The notes under the pieces: generated by a model
Told to the model about the DNA's origin: nothing
The model's input: only the letters and a program-made list of their open reading frames with translations
The model's database searches: none
In this document: positions 26,557 to 33,235 of the stretch, in pieces
Layout of the letters: each line of letters starts with the position of its first letter
How positions within the stretch are numbered: the stretch's first letter is position 1
Assembly: GCF_030269445.1 (NCBI RefSeq)
Contig: NZ_BSTJ01000001.1
Coordinates: forward strand, 583,898-647,897
Length of the DNA stretch: 64,000 bases
Source of the DNA: Actinoallomurus iriomotensis
GTDB taxonomy: Bacteria > Actinomycetota > Actinomycetes > Streptosporangiales > Streptosporangiaceae
Direction: 5' to 3'
Position numbers and translations under genes: made by a program

Positions 26557-26590
26557 GTTACTCGTCTACGAATATACGTGTACGAGTAAC
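26557..26590. promoter_or_regulatory. padR operator
   Basis: gttactcgt (26557-26565) and acgagtaac (26582-26590) form a perfect 9-bp inverted repeat around an A/T-rich centre containing tatattcgtag on the minus strand, a plausible -10. It lies 16 bases before the padR start. A PadR dimer bound here would block its own promoter. Confidence 0.6.
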
Positions 26591-26616
26591 GACCCGCAAG
26601 GCCACGGCAGGACGGA

Positions 26617-27441
26617 TCAGTCGAGAACCGCCAGCAGCTGCTTCGCGAACTCCTTCGGCGACTCGACCGCTCCGAGATGTCCGCCCGGGAACTCGACGAG
26701 AGGAGAGCCGAGCAGCTCCGCGAGCCGGGCGACCGGACCGTGGAGCGGCACCTGGGAGCGCGAGTCCCGCCCCGCCGCCGGCACCAGCTTGCGGGCGACG
26801 GGCCGTAGCGCGGCGACGTCGGGAACGGTCGAGGAGAACGGGACCAGCATGTGCTCCAGGAACACCGGCAGGTTGGCGTGCATCCGGGGCGCCATCTCCC
26901 TGATCTCGGGTGGCAGCTCGGTCGGCCGCGCCGAGGGCCGGTCCCCCAGCCCCGCGCTGAACCGGGCCATCGCCGCGCCGGCCCCTTCGGTACGGAAGAC
27001 CTCGCGCACGTCGGCGAACAGCGCCCGGTGCGGAGCGGGGTCGTCCAGGAGTTCGAGCAGCGGCGGCTCGTGCGCGACCACGCGGCGCAGCCGCTCGGGG
27101 TGCCGGGCGAGCAGGTCGACCGCCACGATGGCGCCGGAGCTGGAGCCGAGCACCGAGGCCTCCTCGTCCGGGCCGAGCAGGTCGAGCAGCCGGCGGGCGT
27201 CGTCGCTCCACACGTTCACCCGCTGGTCGGTGAGCGGACCGTCGAGGGGGCTGCGGGACAGGCCGCGCGGGTCGTAGGAGACCACGGTGTACCGGGTGGC
27301 CAGGTCCGCGACCATGCCCGCGTACAGGCCGGCGTCGGCGGCGCCGCCGGGGATCATCAGCAGCACCGGTCCGCTGCCGCGCTTCTCGTAGTGGAGGGTG
27401 GCACCGGGCACCTTGAGGGTGCCGGTCAGGGGCGTGTTCAT
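26617..27441 (-). CDS. Alpha/beta hydrolase
   Basis: A 274-residue alpha/beta-fold hydrolase: MIPGGAADAGLYAGMVADLA near the oxyanion loop, SYDPRGLSRSP, the nucleophile elbow VLGSSSGAIVAVDL (GxSxG), and a C-terminal histidine in FPGGHLGAVESPKEF. The chemistry could be esterase, lactonase or epoxide-type; the substrate is unknown. Its ATG overlaps the TGA of the upstream tetR gene (ATGA), so the two are translationally coupled and the TetR protein is its probable regulator. Confidence 0.85.
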   Translation of the reverse strand: MNTPLTGTLKVPGATLHYEKRGSGPVLLMIPGGAADAGLYAGMVADLATRYTVVSYDPRGLSRSPLDGPLTDQRVNVWSDDARRLLDLLGPDEEASVLGSSSGAIVAVDLLARHPERLRRVVAHEPPLLELLDDPAPHRALFADVREVFRTEGAGAAMARFSAGLGDRPSARPTELPPEIREMAPRMHANLPVFLEHMLVPFSSTVPDVAALRPVARKLVPAAGRDSRSQVPLHGPVARLAELLGSPLVEFPGGHLGAVESPKEFAKQLLAVLD

Positions 27442-28025
27442 CGGGCGCCTTCTTCGCGTTGGGACGGCCAGTTCGTCAGGAGCACGTGGAGCGCGTCGAG
27501 CGAACGCGACCACGACTCCTGGACCTCGCGGGGGTGACGGAACCCCTCGCCGAGCTCCAGGTGGATGTAGCCGTGGAAGGCGGCGCGCAGCAGGCGGCCC
27601 GCGTCGGTCGCGTCGGGCTCGGCCAGGCCGTACGCGTGGAGCATGCCGTAGGTCAGCTCGATGCTGCGGCGCAGCGCCACGGATCCGGCGGCCTCCTCCG
27701 GCGTGAGCCGCATCTGGGTCGCCGCGTAGCGGCCGGGATGGTCGAGCGCATACCGCCGGTAGGCGTCGGCGAACGCGACGAGCGCCTCCTTGCCCGCCCG
27801 GCCCGCCACCGCCACGGCGATGCGGTCGGTCAGCTGCTCACCGGCGAGCAGCGCGACCCGTACGCGCAGGTCCCGCAGGTTCTTCACGTGGGAGTACAGG
27901 CTGGCGTCCTTCACGCCGAAGCGACGCGCGAGCGCGGAGACGGTGACGTGGTCGAACCCGACCTCGTCCGCCATCTCCGCCGCCGCCTCCGTGAGCCTGG
28001 CCGCACTGAGACCGGCACGAACCAT
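27438..28025 (-). CDS. TetR-family repressor coupled to the hydrolase
   Basis: A 195-residue TetR protein. The HTH is in GFDHVTVSALARRFGVKDASLYSHVKNLRDLRVRVALLAGEQL. The C-terminal half matches the WHG/TetR_C_33-type ligand domain (RYAATQ, SVALRRSIELTYGMLHAYGL, AAFHGYIHLELGEGF). The ATG ends at 28025. A perfect CTAGGC-type palindrome is 23 bases upstream, so autoregulation is likely, with the ligand released or hydrolysed by the coupled alpha/beta hydrolase. Confidence 0.88.
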   Translation of the reverse strand: MVRAGLSAARLTEAAAEMADEVGFDHVTVSALARRFGVKDASLYSHVKNLRDLRVRVALLAGEQLTDRIAVAVAGRAGKEALVAFADAYRRYALDHPGRYAATQMRLTPEEAAGSVALRRSIELTYGMLHAYGLAEPDATDAGRLLRAAFHGYIHLELGEGFRHPREVQESWSRSLDALHVLLTNWPSQREEGAR

Positions 28026-28047
28026 GCCTCATCCCTTCCTAGGAGCT

Positions 28048-28063
28048 CTAGGCAGAAGCCTAG
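28048..28063. promoter_or_regulatory. TetR operator (CTAGGC-N4-GCCTAG)
   Basis: A perfect 6+4+6 palindrome, ctaggcagaagcctag, lies directly upstream of the tetR start, within a longer cluster of cctagg elements. Spacing and symmetry fit a TetR dimer. Confidence 0.65.
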
Positions 28064-28099
28064 GGAGGGAAGGTAGGGCCCGGCAAGCGAGTATCCGGG

Positions 28100-28456
28100 T
28101 CAGTAGTCGTCGGGCGGGTGGCCGCCGCGGGTACGCAGCGTGGTCCGGCCGCGCAGGAGGCGGCGCATCGTTCCGTAGCTCACGTCGAAGCGCTCGGCGA
28201 CCTGGCGGATGCTCCAGCCCTGCTCGTACAGGCGTACGGCGTCGTCGGTGGTGGGTTCTTCGGGGCGGGCCGCGTCGGCGAGGAGTTTCCGCAGGCTCGA
28301 TCGTGTGTAGCGGCGGTGGCCGCCCGGCGTCCGCAGGGGTGACAGGCGGCCCTCGCGGGCCCAGCGGGCGATCGTCGTCGTACGGACGCCGAACAGCTCG
28401 GCGACCTCACGGGGCTTGAGCAGGTCGTCGTCGGGAGAGAGTTCGTCGGGGAGCAC
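28100..28456 (-). CDS. BldC/MerR-like small DNA-binding protein
   Basis: A 118-residue regulator from the GTG ending at 28456, with GGAAAG six bases upstream. It has a MerR-type winged helix without the usual coiled coil: LLKPREVAELFGVRTTTIARWAREGRLSPLRTPGGHRRYTRSSLRKLL, the pattern of BldC (V-T-R-W-A, R-T-x-G-G-H-R-R-Y). A second HTH follows: AVRLYEQGWSIRQVAERFDVSYGTMRRLLRGR. BldC in Streptomyces binds DNA repeats cooperatively to time development. Its position beside the WhiJ-type locus fits a developmental role. Confidence 0.78.
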   Translation of the reverse strand: MLPDELSPDDDLLKPREVAELFGVRTTTIARWAREGRLSPLRTPGGHRRYTRSSLRKLLADAARPEEPTTDDAVRLYEQGWSIRQVAERFDVSYGTMRRLLRGRTTLRTRGGHPPDDY

Positions 28457-28509
28457 GTCGTTCTTTCCGGGGAGAGTGGTCGTCGGGGGGGTCGCGGGTG
28501 CGCGACGGG

Positions 28510-29013
28510 TCACATGCGGAGGCCGGGCGGCGGGAGTTCGCCGGCGGCGTCGGCCGCGCAGGTCGCCCACACCGTCTTGCCGCCGTGTTCTTCCAGGCGC
28601 CAGCCCCAGTCCTTCGAACACGCGTCGACCAGCAGCAGCCCGCGCCCGTCCACCCGGTCCATCGAACGCCGCCGGCGGTCGGGCAGCGCCTCGCTCGTGT
28701 CCCACACCTCGATCAGTACGGTGCCGCCCTGGCGCGTCAACGAGAGATGGAACACCTCGCCGATCTTGGTGGCGTTGGTGGCCAGTTCGGCGACGACGAT
28801 CAGCGCGTTGTCGAGGGCGTCGCCGAGTCGCCAGTCGGCGAGTGCGATCTTTGTGAGGAGCCGGGCCTGTTCGGCCGCGATCGGATGCGGCGGCAGGGGA
28901 AATCGGTGAACCCGGCTCTCGCAGATTCGTGGTGGCCGCGCCGCCTCTTCGGCTTCAGGTATCGCCCGCAATTTTCCGCCTCTTCTTTTCCGAAATCCGG
29001 TGACCAGGTTCAC
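28510..29013 (-). CDS. AbaA/RsbW-like GHKL ATP-binding protein
   Basis: A 167-residue anti-sigma-factor-type histidine-kinase-like ATPase domain. The N-box is VVAELATNATKIG, the G1 box DGRGLLLVDACS, and the T-region GGKTVWATCAAD. It starts at the GTG ending at 29013, near a likely -10, so it may be leaderless. Genes of this type sit beside whiJ-like XRE/DUF5753 and DUF397 genes in actinomycetes, as here, and are thought to influence development and antibiotic production. Kinase activity on a partner is possible but unproved. Confidence 0.8.
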   Translation of the reverse strand: MNLVTGFRKRRGGKLRAIPEAEEAARPPRICESRVHRFPLPPHPIAAEQARLLTKIALADWRLGDALDNALIVVAELATNATKIGEVFHLSLTRQGGTVLIEVWDTSEALPDRRRRSMDRVDGRGLLLVDACSKDWGWRLEEHGGKTVWATCAADAAGELPPPGLRM

Positions 29014-29076
29014 ACGGGCGATTACACTTAGCGACGAACCACCAAAGACCAGTTAGACACCCCCCGTTCAAACCAT

Positions 29077-29100
29077 CGAAACCGCGTATGAGCGGTTTCG
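29077..29100. promoter_or_regulatory. Perfect hairpin with T-run in the leader of the xre gene
   Basis: cgaaaccgc (29077-29085) pairs with gcggtttcg (29092-29100) around gtatga, followed immediately by TTTT and then the GGAGG ribosome-binding site of the next gene. It could be an attenuator-like terminator or an operator for the XRE protein. Both are inference from the structure. Confidence 0.5.
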
Positions 29101-29113
29101 TTTTGGAGGTCTC

Positions 29114-29929
29114 ATGGTTGCGAAACGCGAACCGTACGAGGTCCCGGCAATCCGCGCGTTCGCCGCCGAATTAACGGCATGGCGTGGCACGATGTCCAAG
29201 GTAGAGCTGGCCGAACGGCTCGGCTACACTCCCCAGCTCATCGGCCAACTGGAGGCCGGTAAGAACATACCGTCCGAGCAGTTCTCCGAGGACGCCGACA
29301 CGTTCTTCAAGACCAACGGCCTCTTCCTGAGGCTATGGAAACTGATCATGGAGACCCGCCGCCTGGCAGTTCTGCCGCCCGGCTTCTCCAAATATGTTCA
29401 ATTTGAGGGCCAGGCCGGTACGATACGGACCTACAGCCTCGTGCTCATTCAAGGACTGCTCCAAACAGAGGAGTACGCTCGCGCGATTCTGCTAACCGTC
29501 CAACGGCCAGATACGGTCGATCAGTTCGTGGCCGCCCGCATGGAGCGCCAAGCGATTCTCACCCGACAAAAACCTCCGCGCCTTTGGGCAACGATCGACG
29601 AGCGGGCCCTGCACGCCATGATCGGCGGCCGAGAGGTGATGCGCGGGCAGCTCCAACACCTGCTGGAGGCCTCGAAGAATCCCAACATCATGGTCGAGGT
29701 AGTGCCGCAGGACGCAGAGGCCCACGCCGGCCTGGAAGGCGATCTCGTACTCCTAGGTTTCGACAACGAGCCCGACATCGCGTACACCGAATCGTCCGGG
29801 CGTGGCCAAGTTGTGGAGGATGCGGCCGGTGTGTCCGACTTCCACGTAAGGTACGACTTGATCAGGGGGCACGCCCTTCCGGTGGCGGAGTCCCGGAAAT
29901 TGATCGAGTCGATCTTGGAGGGTCTATGA
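29114..29929 (+). CDS. WhiJ-like XRE regulator with DUF5753
   Basis: A 271-residue protein. The N-terminal helix-turn-helix (XRE/Cro type) reads LTAWRGTMSKVELAERLGYTPQLIGQLEAGKNIPS. The C-terminal ligand-like domain is DUF5753: YSLVLIQGLLQTEEYARAILL, ERQAILTR, WATIDERALHAMIGG, VEVVPQDAEAHAGLEGDLVLLGF. GGAGG lies five bases before ATG 29114. In Streptomyces such proteins (WhiJ) pair with a small DUF397 partner that counteracts DNA binding; that partner gene overlaps its stop here (ATGA). Codon use is slightly less G/C-biased than flanking genes. Confidence 0.9.
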   Translation: MVAKREPYEVPAIRAFAAELTAWRGTMSKVELAERLGYTPQLIGQLEAGKNIPSEQFSEDADTFFKTNGLFLRLWKLIMETRRLAVLPPGFSKYVQFEGQAGTIRTYSLVLIQGLLQTEEYARAILLTVQRPDTVDQFVAARMERQAILTRQKPPRLWATIDERALHAMIGGREVMRGQLQHLLEASKNPNIMVEVVPQDAEAHAGLEGDLVLLGFDNEPDIAYTESSGRGQVVEDAAGVSDFHVRYDLIRGHALPVAESRKLIESILEGL

Positions 29930-30078
29930 ACTCCCTCGACTGGCGCAAGAGCAGCCGCAGCGGAGGAAGCGGAGGCAACTGCGTCGAGGTCACCGCCCTC
30001 TGGCGCAAGAGCAGCCGCAGCGGAGGAAGCGGAGGCGAGTGCGTCGAGGTCGCCGTGGTCGAGTCACCTCGGGACTAA
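29926..30078 (+). CDS. DUF397 protein with an internal tandem duplication
   Basis: A 50-residue DUF397 protein, the usual partner of XRE/DUF5753 regulators. It starts MNSLDWRKSSRSGGSGG and contains the conserved start of DUF397 twice (WRKSSRSGGSGG-x-CVEV). The usual remainder (VRDSKDP...F...W..F) is missing after VVESPRD, so the protein appears to be a duplicated N-terminal motif with a cut C-terminus. Translation is coupled to the preceding gene by an ATGA overlap. It may be non-functional or a compact variant. Confidence 0.8.
   Translation: MNSLDWRKSSRSGGSGGNCVEVTALWRKSSRSGGSGGECVEVAVVESPRD
29941..30056 (+). repeat. 60-bp in-frame tandem repeat in the DUF397 gene
   Basis: The block starting tggcgcaagagcagccgcag at 29941 recurs exactly 60 bases later at 30001. 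The first 36 bases are identical, and only a few changes occur in the rest. The period of 20 codons keeps the frame. Confidence 0.9.
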
Positions 30079-30086
30079 CACGTGCT

Positions 30087-30124
30087 CGCCGCCCGGTACG
30101 ACGAGATCGTCGTACCGGGCGGCG
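30087..30124 (+). terminator. Strong hairpin terminator of the xre-DUF397 unit
   Basis: An 18-bp perfect inverted repeat (cgccgcccggtacgacga at 30087-30104 and its complement at 30107-30124) with a two-base centre starts nine bases after the DUF397 stop. No T-run follows. Confidence 0.8.
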
Positions 30125-30304
30125 ATGCCGCGTCAGTCACCATGGCAGCCGACCGACGGCACGTTTAATGCCACGGACATGCATTAATCGCGCCAATCAG
30201 AAACTCTACGACTCGCTGATCAATTTCCGCTTAAATCTTGATGTCATCCCTGGTCAGAGGGTTAGGGTTTTACTACCACAATCCCCTTTGGACATACTGG
30301 GGCG

Positions 30305-31033
30305 ATGTCCATATTCCGGCGCAATAAACCGACCGACTCCAGTTTCTCGGCAGGGCCGTCCGGAGACTGCACCACGCACAGTCCGTGCCGCGAGCTGCTG
30401 GCGATGCCCGCCGCCGAGCGGGACGGACTGCTCCGCCTGATCATGGCGAAGACCTCGGAGCTCGGCCCGGACGCGATCTCCGTGTACCTCAACGACGAGT
30501 TGTCCGCGCGCCTGGTCGTGATGGCGGCGGGCGATTCGGGCCGCTACCAGCGGGCCTACCCGGTCCTCGCCCACCTGACGTCCCGCTGGGGCGTCACCCC
30601 TCCCGACCTGCTCCTCCGCGCGGTGGAGAACATGCGGCGCGACAACGTGGAGGTGGGCGCCCACGACCAGGGCGAGAACTCCCCGCTGTACACCGTCGTC
30701 GACCAGGGCGTGTCCGGGGCCGCGCACCTCGTACGGCTGGAGCAGGCGCTGGGCGTCGACCTCCCGTACGGGGCGATCATCGGGATCCCGCGCGAGCACC
30801 AGATCCTCGCGGTCCCGATCCGGAAGGCCGGCGACGTGGCCGCGATCGAGGCCATGCTGCGGCTGGTGCGCGACGTCGGCTCCCAGGCCTCGGACCGGCT
30901 GAGCCTCGACGTGTTCTGGCTGCACCAGGGCCGCCTGCACCCCCTGCACGCCGAGTCGAAGAACGGACGGCTGGAGCAGATCTTCCCCCCGCCGGAGTTC
31001 CGGCAGCTCCTGGAGCAGTTGCCGCGCGACTAG
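30305..31033 (+). CDS. Conserved hypothetical protein
   Basis: A 242-residue soluble protein, with GGGGCG just before ATG 30305. It is mixed alpha/beta with conserved-looking stretches ISVYLNDELSARLVVMAAG, YGAIIGIPREHQILAVPIRK and LSLDVFWLHQGRLHPLHAESKNGRLEQI. The segment ending IPREHQILAVPI resembles the central motif of DUF1444-like proteins, but I am not sure of the family. The 180-base gap upstream is A/T-rich and probably holds its promoter. Neighbours give no clear role. Confidence 0.6.
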   Translation: MSIFRRNKPTDSSFSAGPSGDCTTHSPCRELLAMPAAERDGLLRLIMAKTSELGPDAISVYLNDELSARLVVMAAGDSGRYQRAYPVLAHLTSRWGVTPPDLLLRAVENMRRDNVEVGAHDQGENSPLYTVVDQGVSGAAHLVRLEQALGVDLPYGAIIGIPREHQILAVPIRKAGDVAAIEAMLRLVRDVGSQASDRLSLDVFWLHQGRLHPLHAESKNGRLEQIFPPPEFRQLLEQLPRD

Positions 31034-31086
31034 ATCTGCCCGGCGCGCTTGACCCTCACGTCGCGTGAGGCTGGAGGGTGGGGTGC

Positions 31087-31614
31087 ATGAGCGACTACTA
31101 CGACGCGTTCGAGATGAGTCCCGTGCCCGCTCCCGGCCCGGACGCGGTGCCGCCGGAGCCGTTCCACGGCATCTATGGAATGCCCGCGTTCGTGACGATC
31201 CCCACGAGCGATCTGGCGGCGTCGGTGGACTTCTGGATTCGCGGGCTCGGGTTCTTCGAGCTGTTCAGCATCCCCGGAAGTGTCGTGCATCTGCGCCGGT
31301 GGGCGTTCCAGGACGTGCTCCTCGTCCCGGCGGCGAGCGTTCCGGAGCAGGCACCGGCGATGAGCTTCAGTTTCGCGTGCGTGCTCAGCCAGGTCGACGC
31401 GCTCGTCGAGTCCTGCCGCGCGTTGCGCCCGGACTCCGTCGAGGGTCCACGGGACACGCCCTGGAACACCCGCGACGTCACGGTGATCACCCCCGAGAAC
31501 GCACGGATCGTCTTCACGGCGGCGAAGCCCTTCGATCCGGCCAGTCAGGAGGCGCGGAACCTCGAAGCCGTCGGGATCACCCCACCGGGCGCCGGCGGCG
31601 ACGATGAACAATGA
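31087..31614 (+). CDS. VOC-family protein (glyoxalase/bleomycin resistance-like)
   Basis: A 175-residue single VOC module: PAFVTIPTSDLAASVDFWIRGLGFFELFSIPGSVVHLRR, then SFSFACVLSQVDALVESCRALRP and DVTVITPENARIVFTAA. The N-terminal 25 residues are an extra acidic leader. GGAGG about nine bases before ATG 31087 sets the start. Its stop overlaps the start of the MerR gene (ATGA), so the two are co-expressed. A drug-binding or detoxification role fits the TipA-type regulator partner. Confidence 0.8.
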   Translation: MSDYYDAFEMSPVPAPGPDAVPPEPFHGIYGMPAFVTIPTSDLAASVDFWIRGLGFFELFSIPGSVVHLRRWAFQDVLLVPAASVPEQAPAMSFSFACVLSQVDALVESCRALRPDSVEGPRDTPWNTRDVTVITPENARIVFTAAKPFDPASQEARNLEAVGITPPGAGGDDEQ

Positions 31615-32423
31615 GGAGCATGCCTGATCCCGCTGACGCCGACGGCCTGACCGTCGGCCAGGTCGCGACGCGTCTGGGCGTGACGGTCCGCGCGCTGCAC
31701 CACTGGGACGAGATCGGTCTGGCGCGACCGTCGCTGCGCACGGCCGCCGGATACCGGCTCTACACCGCTGGTGATCTCGACCGCCTGCACCGCATCGTCG
31801 TCTACCGCGAGATCGGTCTCGGCCTGGACAGAATCCGGGCCGTCCTGGACGACTCGGCCGCGGACGTGCCGGGCGCGCTGCGCGCGCAGCGCGCCCTGGT
31901 CGCCGAACGGATCGACCGCCTCCAGCGGCTCAGCGCCGGACTGGACCGGATGATCGACGCCCATGAGCGCGGCCTGCTGCTGACCGACGAGCAGCAGGCC
32001 GCGATCTTCGGCCCGCAGTGGAACCCGGACTGGCCCGCCGAGGCCCGCCGGCGCTACGGGGACACGGCGCAATGGCTGCGGTACGCCGAACGTTCGGCCT
32101 CTCGCGGTCCGGAGGAATGGCAGGCCATCGCCGACGCCAATGCCGACCTCGACCGCGCCCTCGGGGATGCGATGGACGCGGGCGTCACACCCGGCAGTCC
32201 GGAGGCGAATCGACTCGTCGAGCGGCACCGTGAGGTCTTCGCCTCCTACTTTCCCCTCACCAGGCAGATGCAGGTCTGTCTCGGCCGCAGGTTCGAGGCC
32301 GATCCGGGATTCGCCGCCCACTACGACGGCATCCGCGCCGGCCTTGCCACGTGGTTCCGGCGCGTCATCGACGCGAGCGCGCGCGCCCACGGCATCGACC
32401 CCGACACCGCGACCTGGCAGTAG
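31611..32423 (+). CDS. MerR-family regulator with TipAS domain
   Basis: A 270-residue regulator. The MerR winged helix is LTVGQVATRLGVTVRALHHWDEIGLARPSLRTAAGYRLYTAGDLDRLHRI, followed by the coiled-coil linker (ERIDRLQRLSAGLDRMIDAHERG). The C-terminal TipAS-like antibiotic-recognition domain includes QWNPDWPAEARRRYG, RHREVFASYFPLTRQMQVCLGRRFEADPGFAAHYDGI. TipAL-type proteins bind thiopeptides or other drugs and activate resistance genes. Its start overlaps the VOC stop. The last 18 codons lie in the first copy of the 152-bp repeat. Confidence 0.87.
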   Translation: MRSMPDPADADGLTVGQVATRLGVTVRALHHWDEIGLARPSLRTAAGYRLYTAGDLDRLHRIVVYREIGLGLDRIRAVLDDSAADVPGALRAQRALVAERIDRLQRLSAGLDRMIDAHERGLLLTDEQQAAIFGPQWNPDWPAEARRRYGDTAQWLRYAERSASRGPEEWQAIADANADLDRALGDAMDAGVTPGSPEANRLVERHREVFASYFPLTRQMQVCLGRRFEADPGFAAHYDGIRAGLATWFRRVIDASARAHGIDPDTATWQ

Positions 32424-32521
32424 AGCGCGAGCCCGGCAGCCGGGCATGTCCGAATCCGAGGGGTGGCCGTCCTTGCCGCCATCGGCGGGCACCGGCCAGG
32501 CTGAACCCGTGGCCTCCCCCG
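32370..32521 (+). repeat. Exact 152-bp direct repeat, copy 1
   Basis: This block is identical at every base to 34245-34396. It begins gacgcgagcgcgcgcgccc and ends cgtggcctcccccg. Copy 1 holds the 3' end of the MerR gene plus the short intergenic region; copy 2 leads straight into the GlxA-like gene. The repeats bracket a 1.7-kb cassette. Confidence 0.97.
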
Positions 32522-32534
32522 TTGCGCTCCTGTC

Positions 32535-33125
32535 TCAGTCGCGTCGCACGGCGTAGGTCAGGTGAGTGGCGCGGGCGCCGCCGACGATGGTCGGGTCCTC
32601 GAAGCGGTAGGGCGAGCGCGTGAGGTCGGCGAAGTAGGGGATCCCCGCACCCAGCAGCACGGGCACCAGGCTGATCCGGACCTCATCCAGCAGACCGAGG
32701 TCGAGCGCTTGGGCGGCGATGCTCGCGCTGGCGACGGTGACGTCCTTACCGCCCGCGATCTGCCGGGCCGTGGCGATGCCGGCGGCCACCTCGCCGACGA
32801 AGGTGGTCCTCGGCCATGCCGTGGTGTCCTGGGGCGGGCGGTGGGTGACCACGACCACCGGGGCGCCCACCGGGTGGTTGTCGTCCCAGCCGTTGGTGAG
32901 GTCGAACAAGCGCCGCCCGCAGACCAGGGCCCCGGTGCCGGCGAGGATGTCCCGCAGCATCGCGGCACTGCCTCGGTCAACGGTGAAGGAGCTGTGCCCG
33001 TCCCGGGCCGGCACCTCGACCTCGCCCGCGTTGTACCAGTCGAACAACTCGCCGCATCCGTCCTGGGTGTCGGCGATGTAACCGTCCAGCGACATCGTCA
33101 TGTGCGAGAAGACCGTGGTCATCAT
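32535..33125 (-). CDS. Dihydrofolate reductase-like (RibD C-terminal) protein
   Basis: A 196-residue protein of the RibD_C/DHFR-like superfamily: MMTTVFSHMTMSLDGYIADTQDGCGELFDWYN at the N-terminus, MLRDILAGTGALVCGRRLFDLTNGWDD, VVVVTHRPP, then KDVTVASASIAAQALDLGLLDEVRISLVPVLLGAGIPYF. These mono-domain proteins are NADPH-dependent reductases of unknown substrate and are common near ECF sigma genes in actinobacteria. GAAGGG is five bases before the ATG. It is divergent from the ECF gene and lies inside the repeat-bounded cassette. Confidence 0.87.
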   Translation of the reverse strand: MMTTVFSHMTMSLDGYIADTQDGCGELFDWYNAGEVEVPARDGHSSFTVDRGSAAMLRDILAGTGALVCGRRLFDLTNGWDDNHPVGAPVVVVTHRPPQDTTAWPRTTFVGEVAAGIATARQIAGGKDVTVASASIAAQALDLGLLDEVRISLVPVLLGAGIPYFADLTRSPYRFEDPTIVGGARATHLTYAVRRD

Positions 33126-33179
33126 CCATTCCCTTCGGGCTTTGACGTGGACATGCGGTAGAACGTCGAACGGCGGCCG

Positions 33180-33211
33180 GACTCATCGCTCGCGTGGAAA
33201 ATCGATGAGTC
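33180..33211. promoter_or_regulatory. Inverted repeat in the dhfr-like/ECF divergent promoter region
   Basis: gactcatcg (33180-33188) and cgatgagtc (33203-33211) form a perfect 9-bp inverted repeat separated by 14 bases. The right arm abuts an in-frame ATG at 33212. It may be an operator for both divergent genes, or a hairpin that masks initiation. Confidence 0.5.
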
Positions 33212-33235
33212 ATGGGCCTCATCGAGGAGGCGAGG

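Noticed and set aside
29941-30056. Possible CRISPR-like direct repeat
   Set aside because: Only two contiguous units with no spacer between them, in frame within the DUF397 gene.
30255-30270. Telomere-like GGTTAGGGTTTT string
   Set aside because: A single short occurrence in an A/T-rich leader; actinomycete chromosome ends do not use this repeat.
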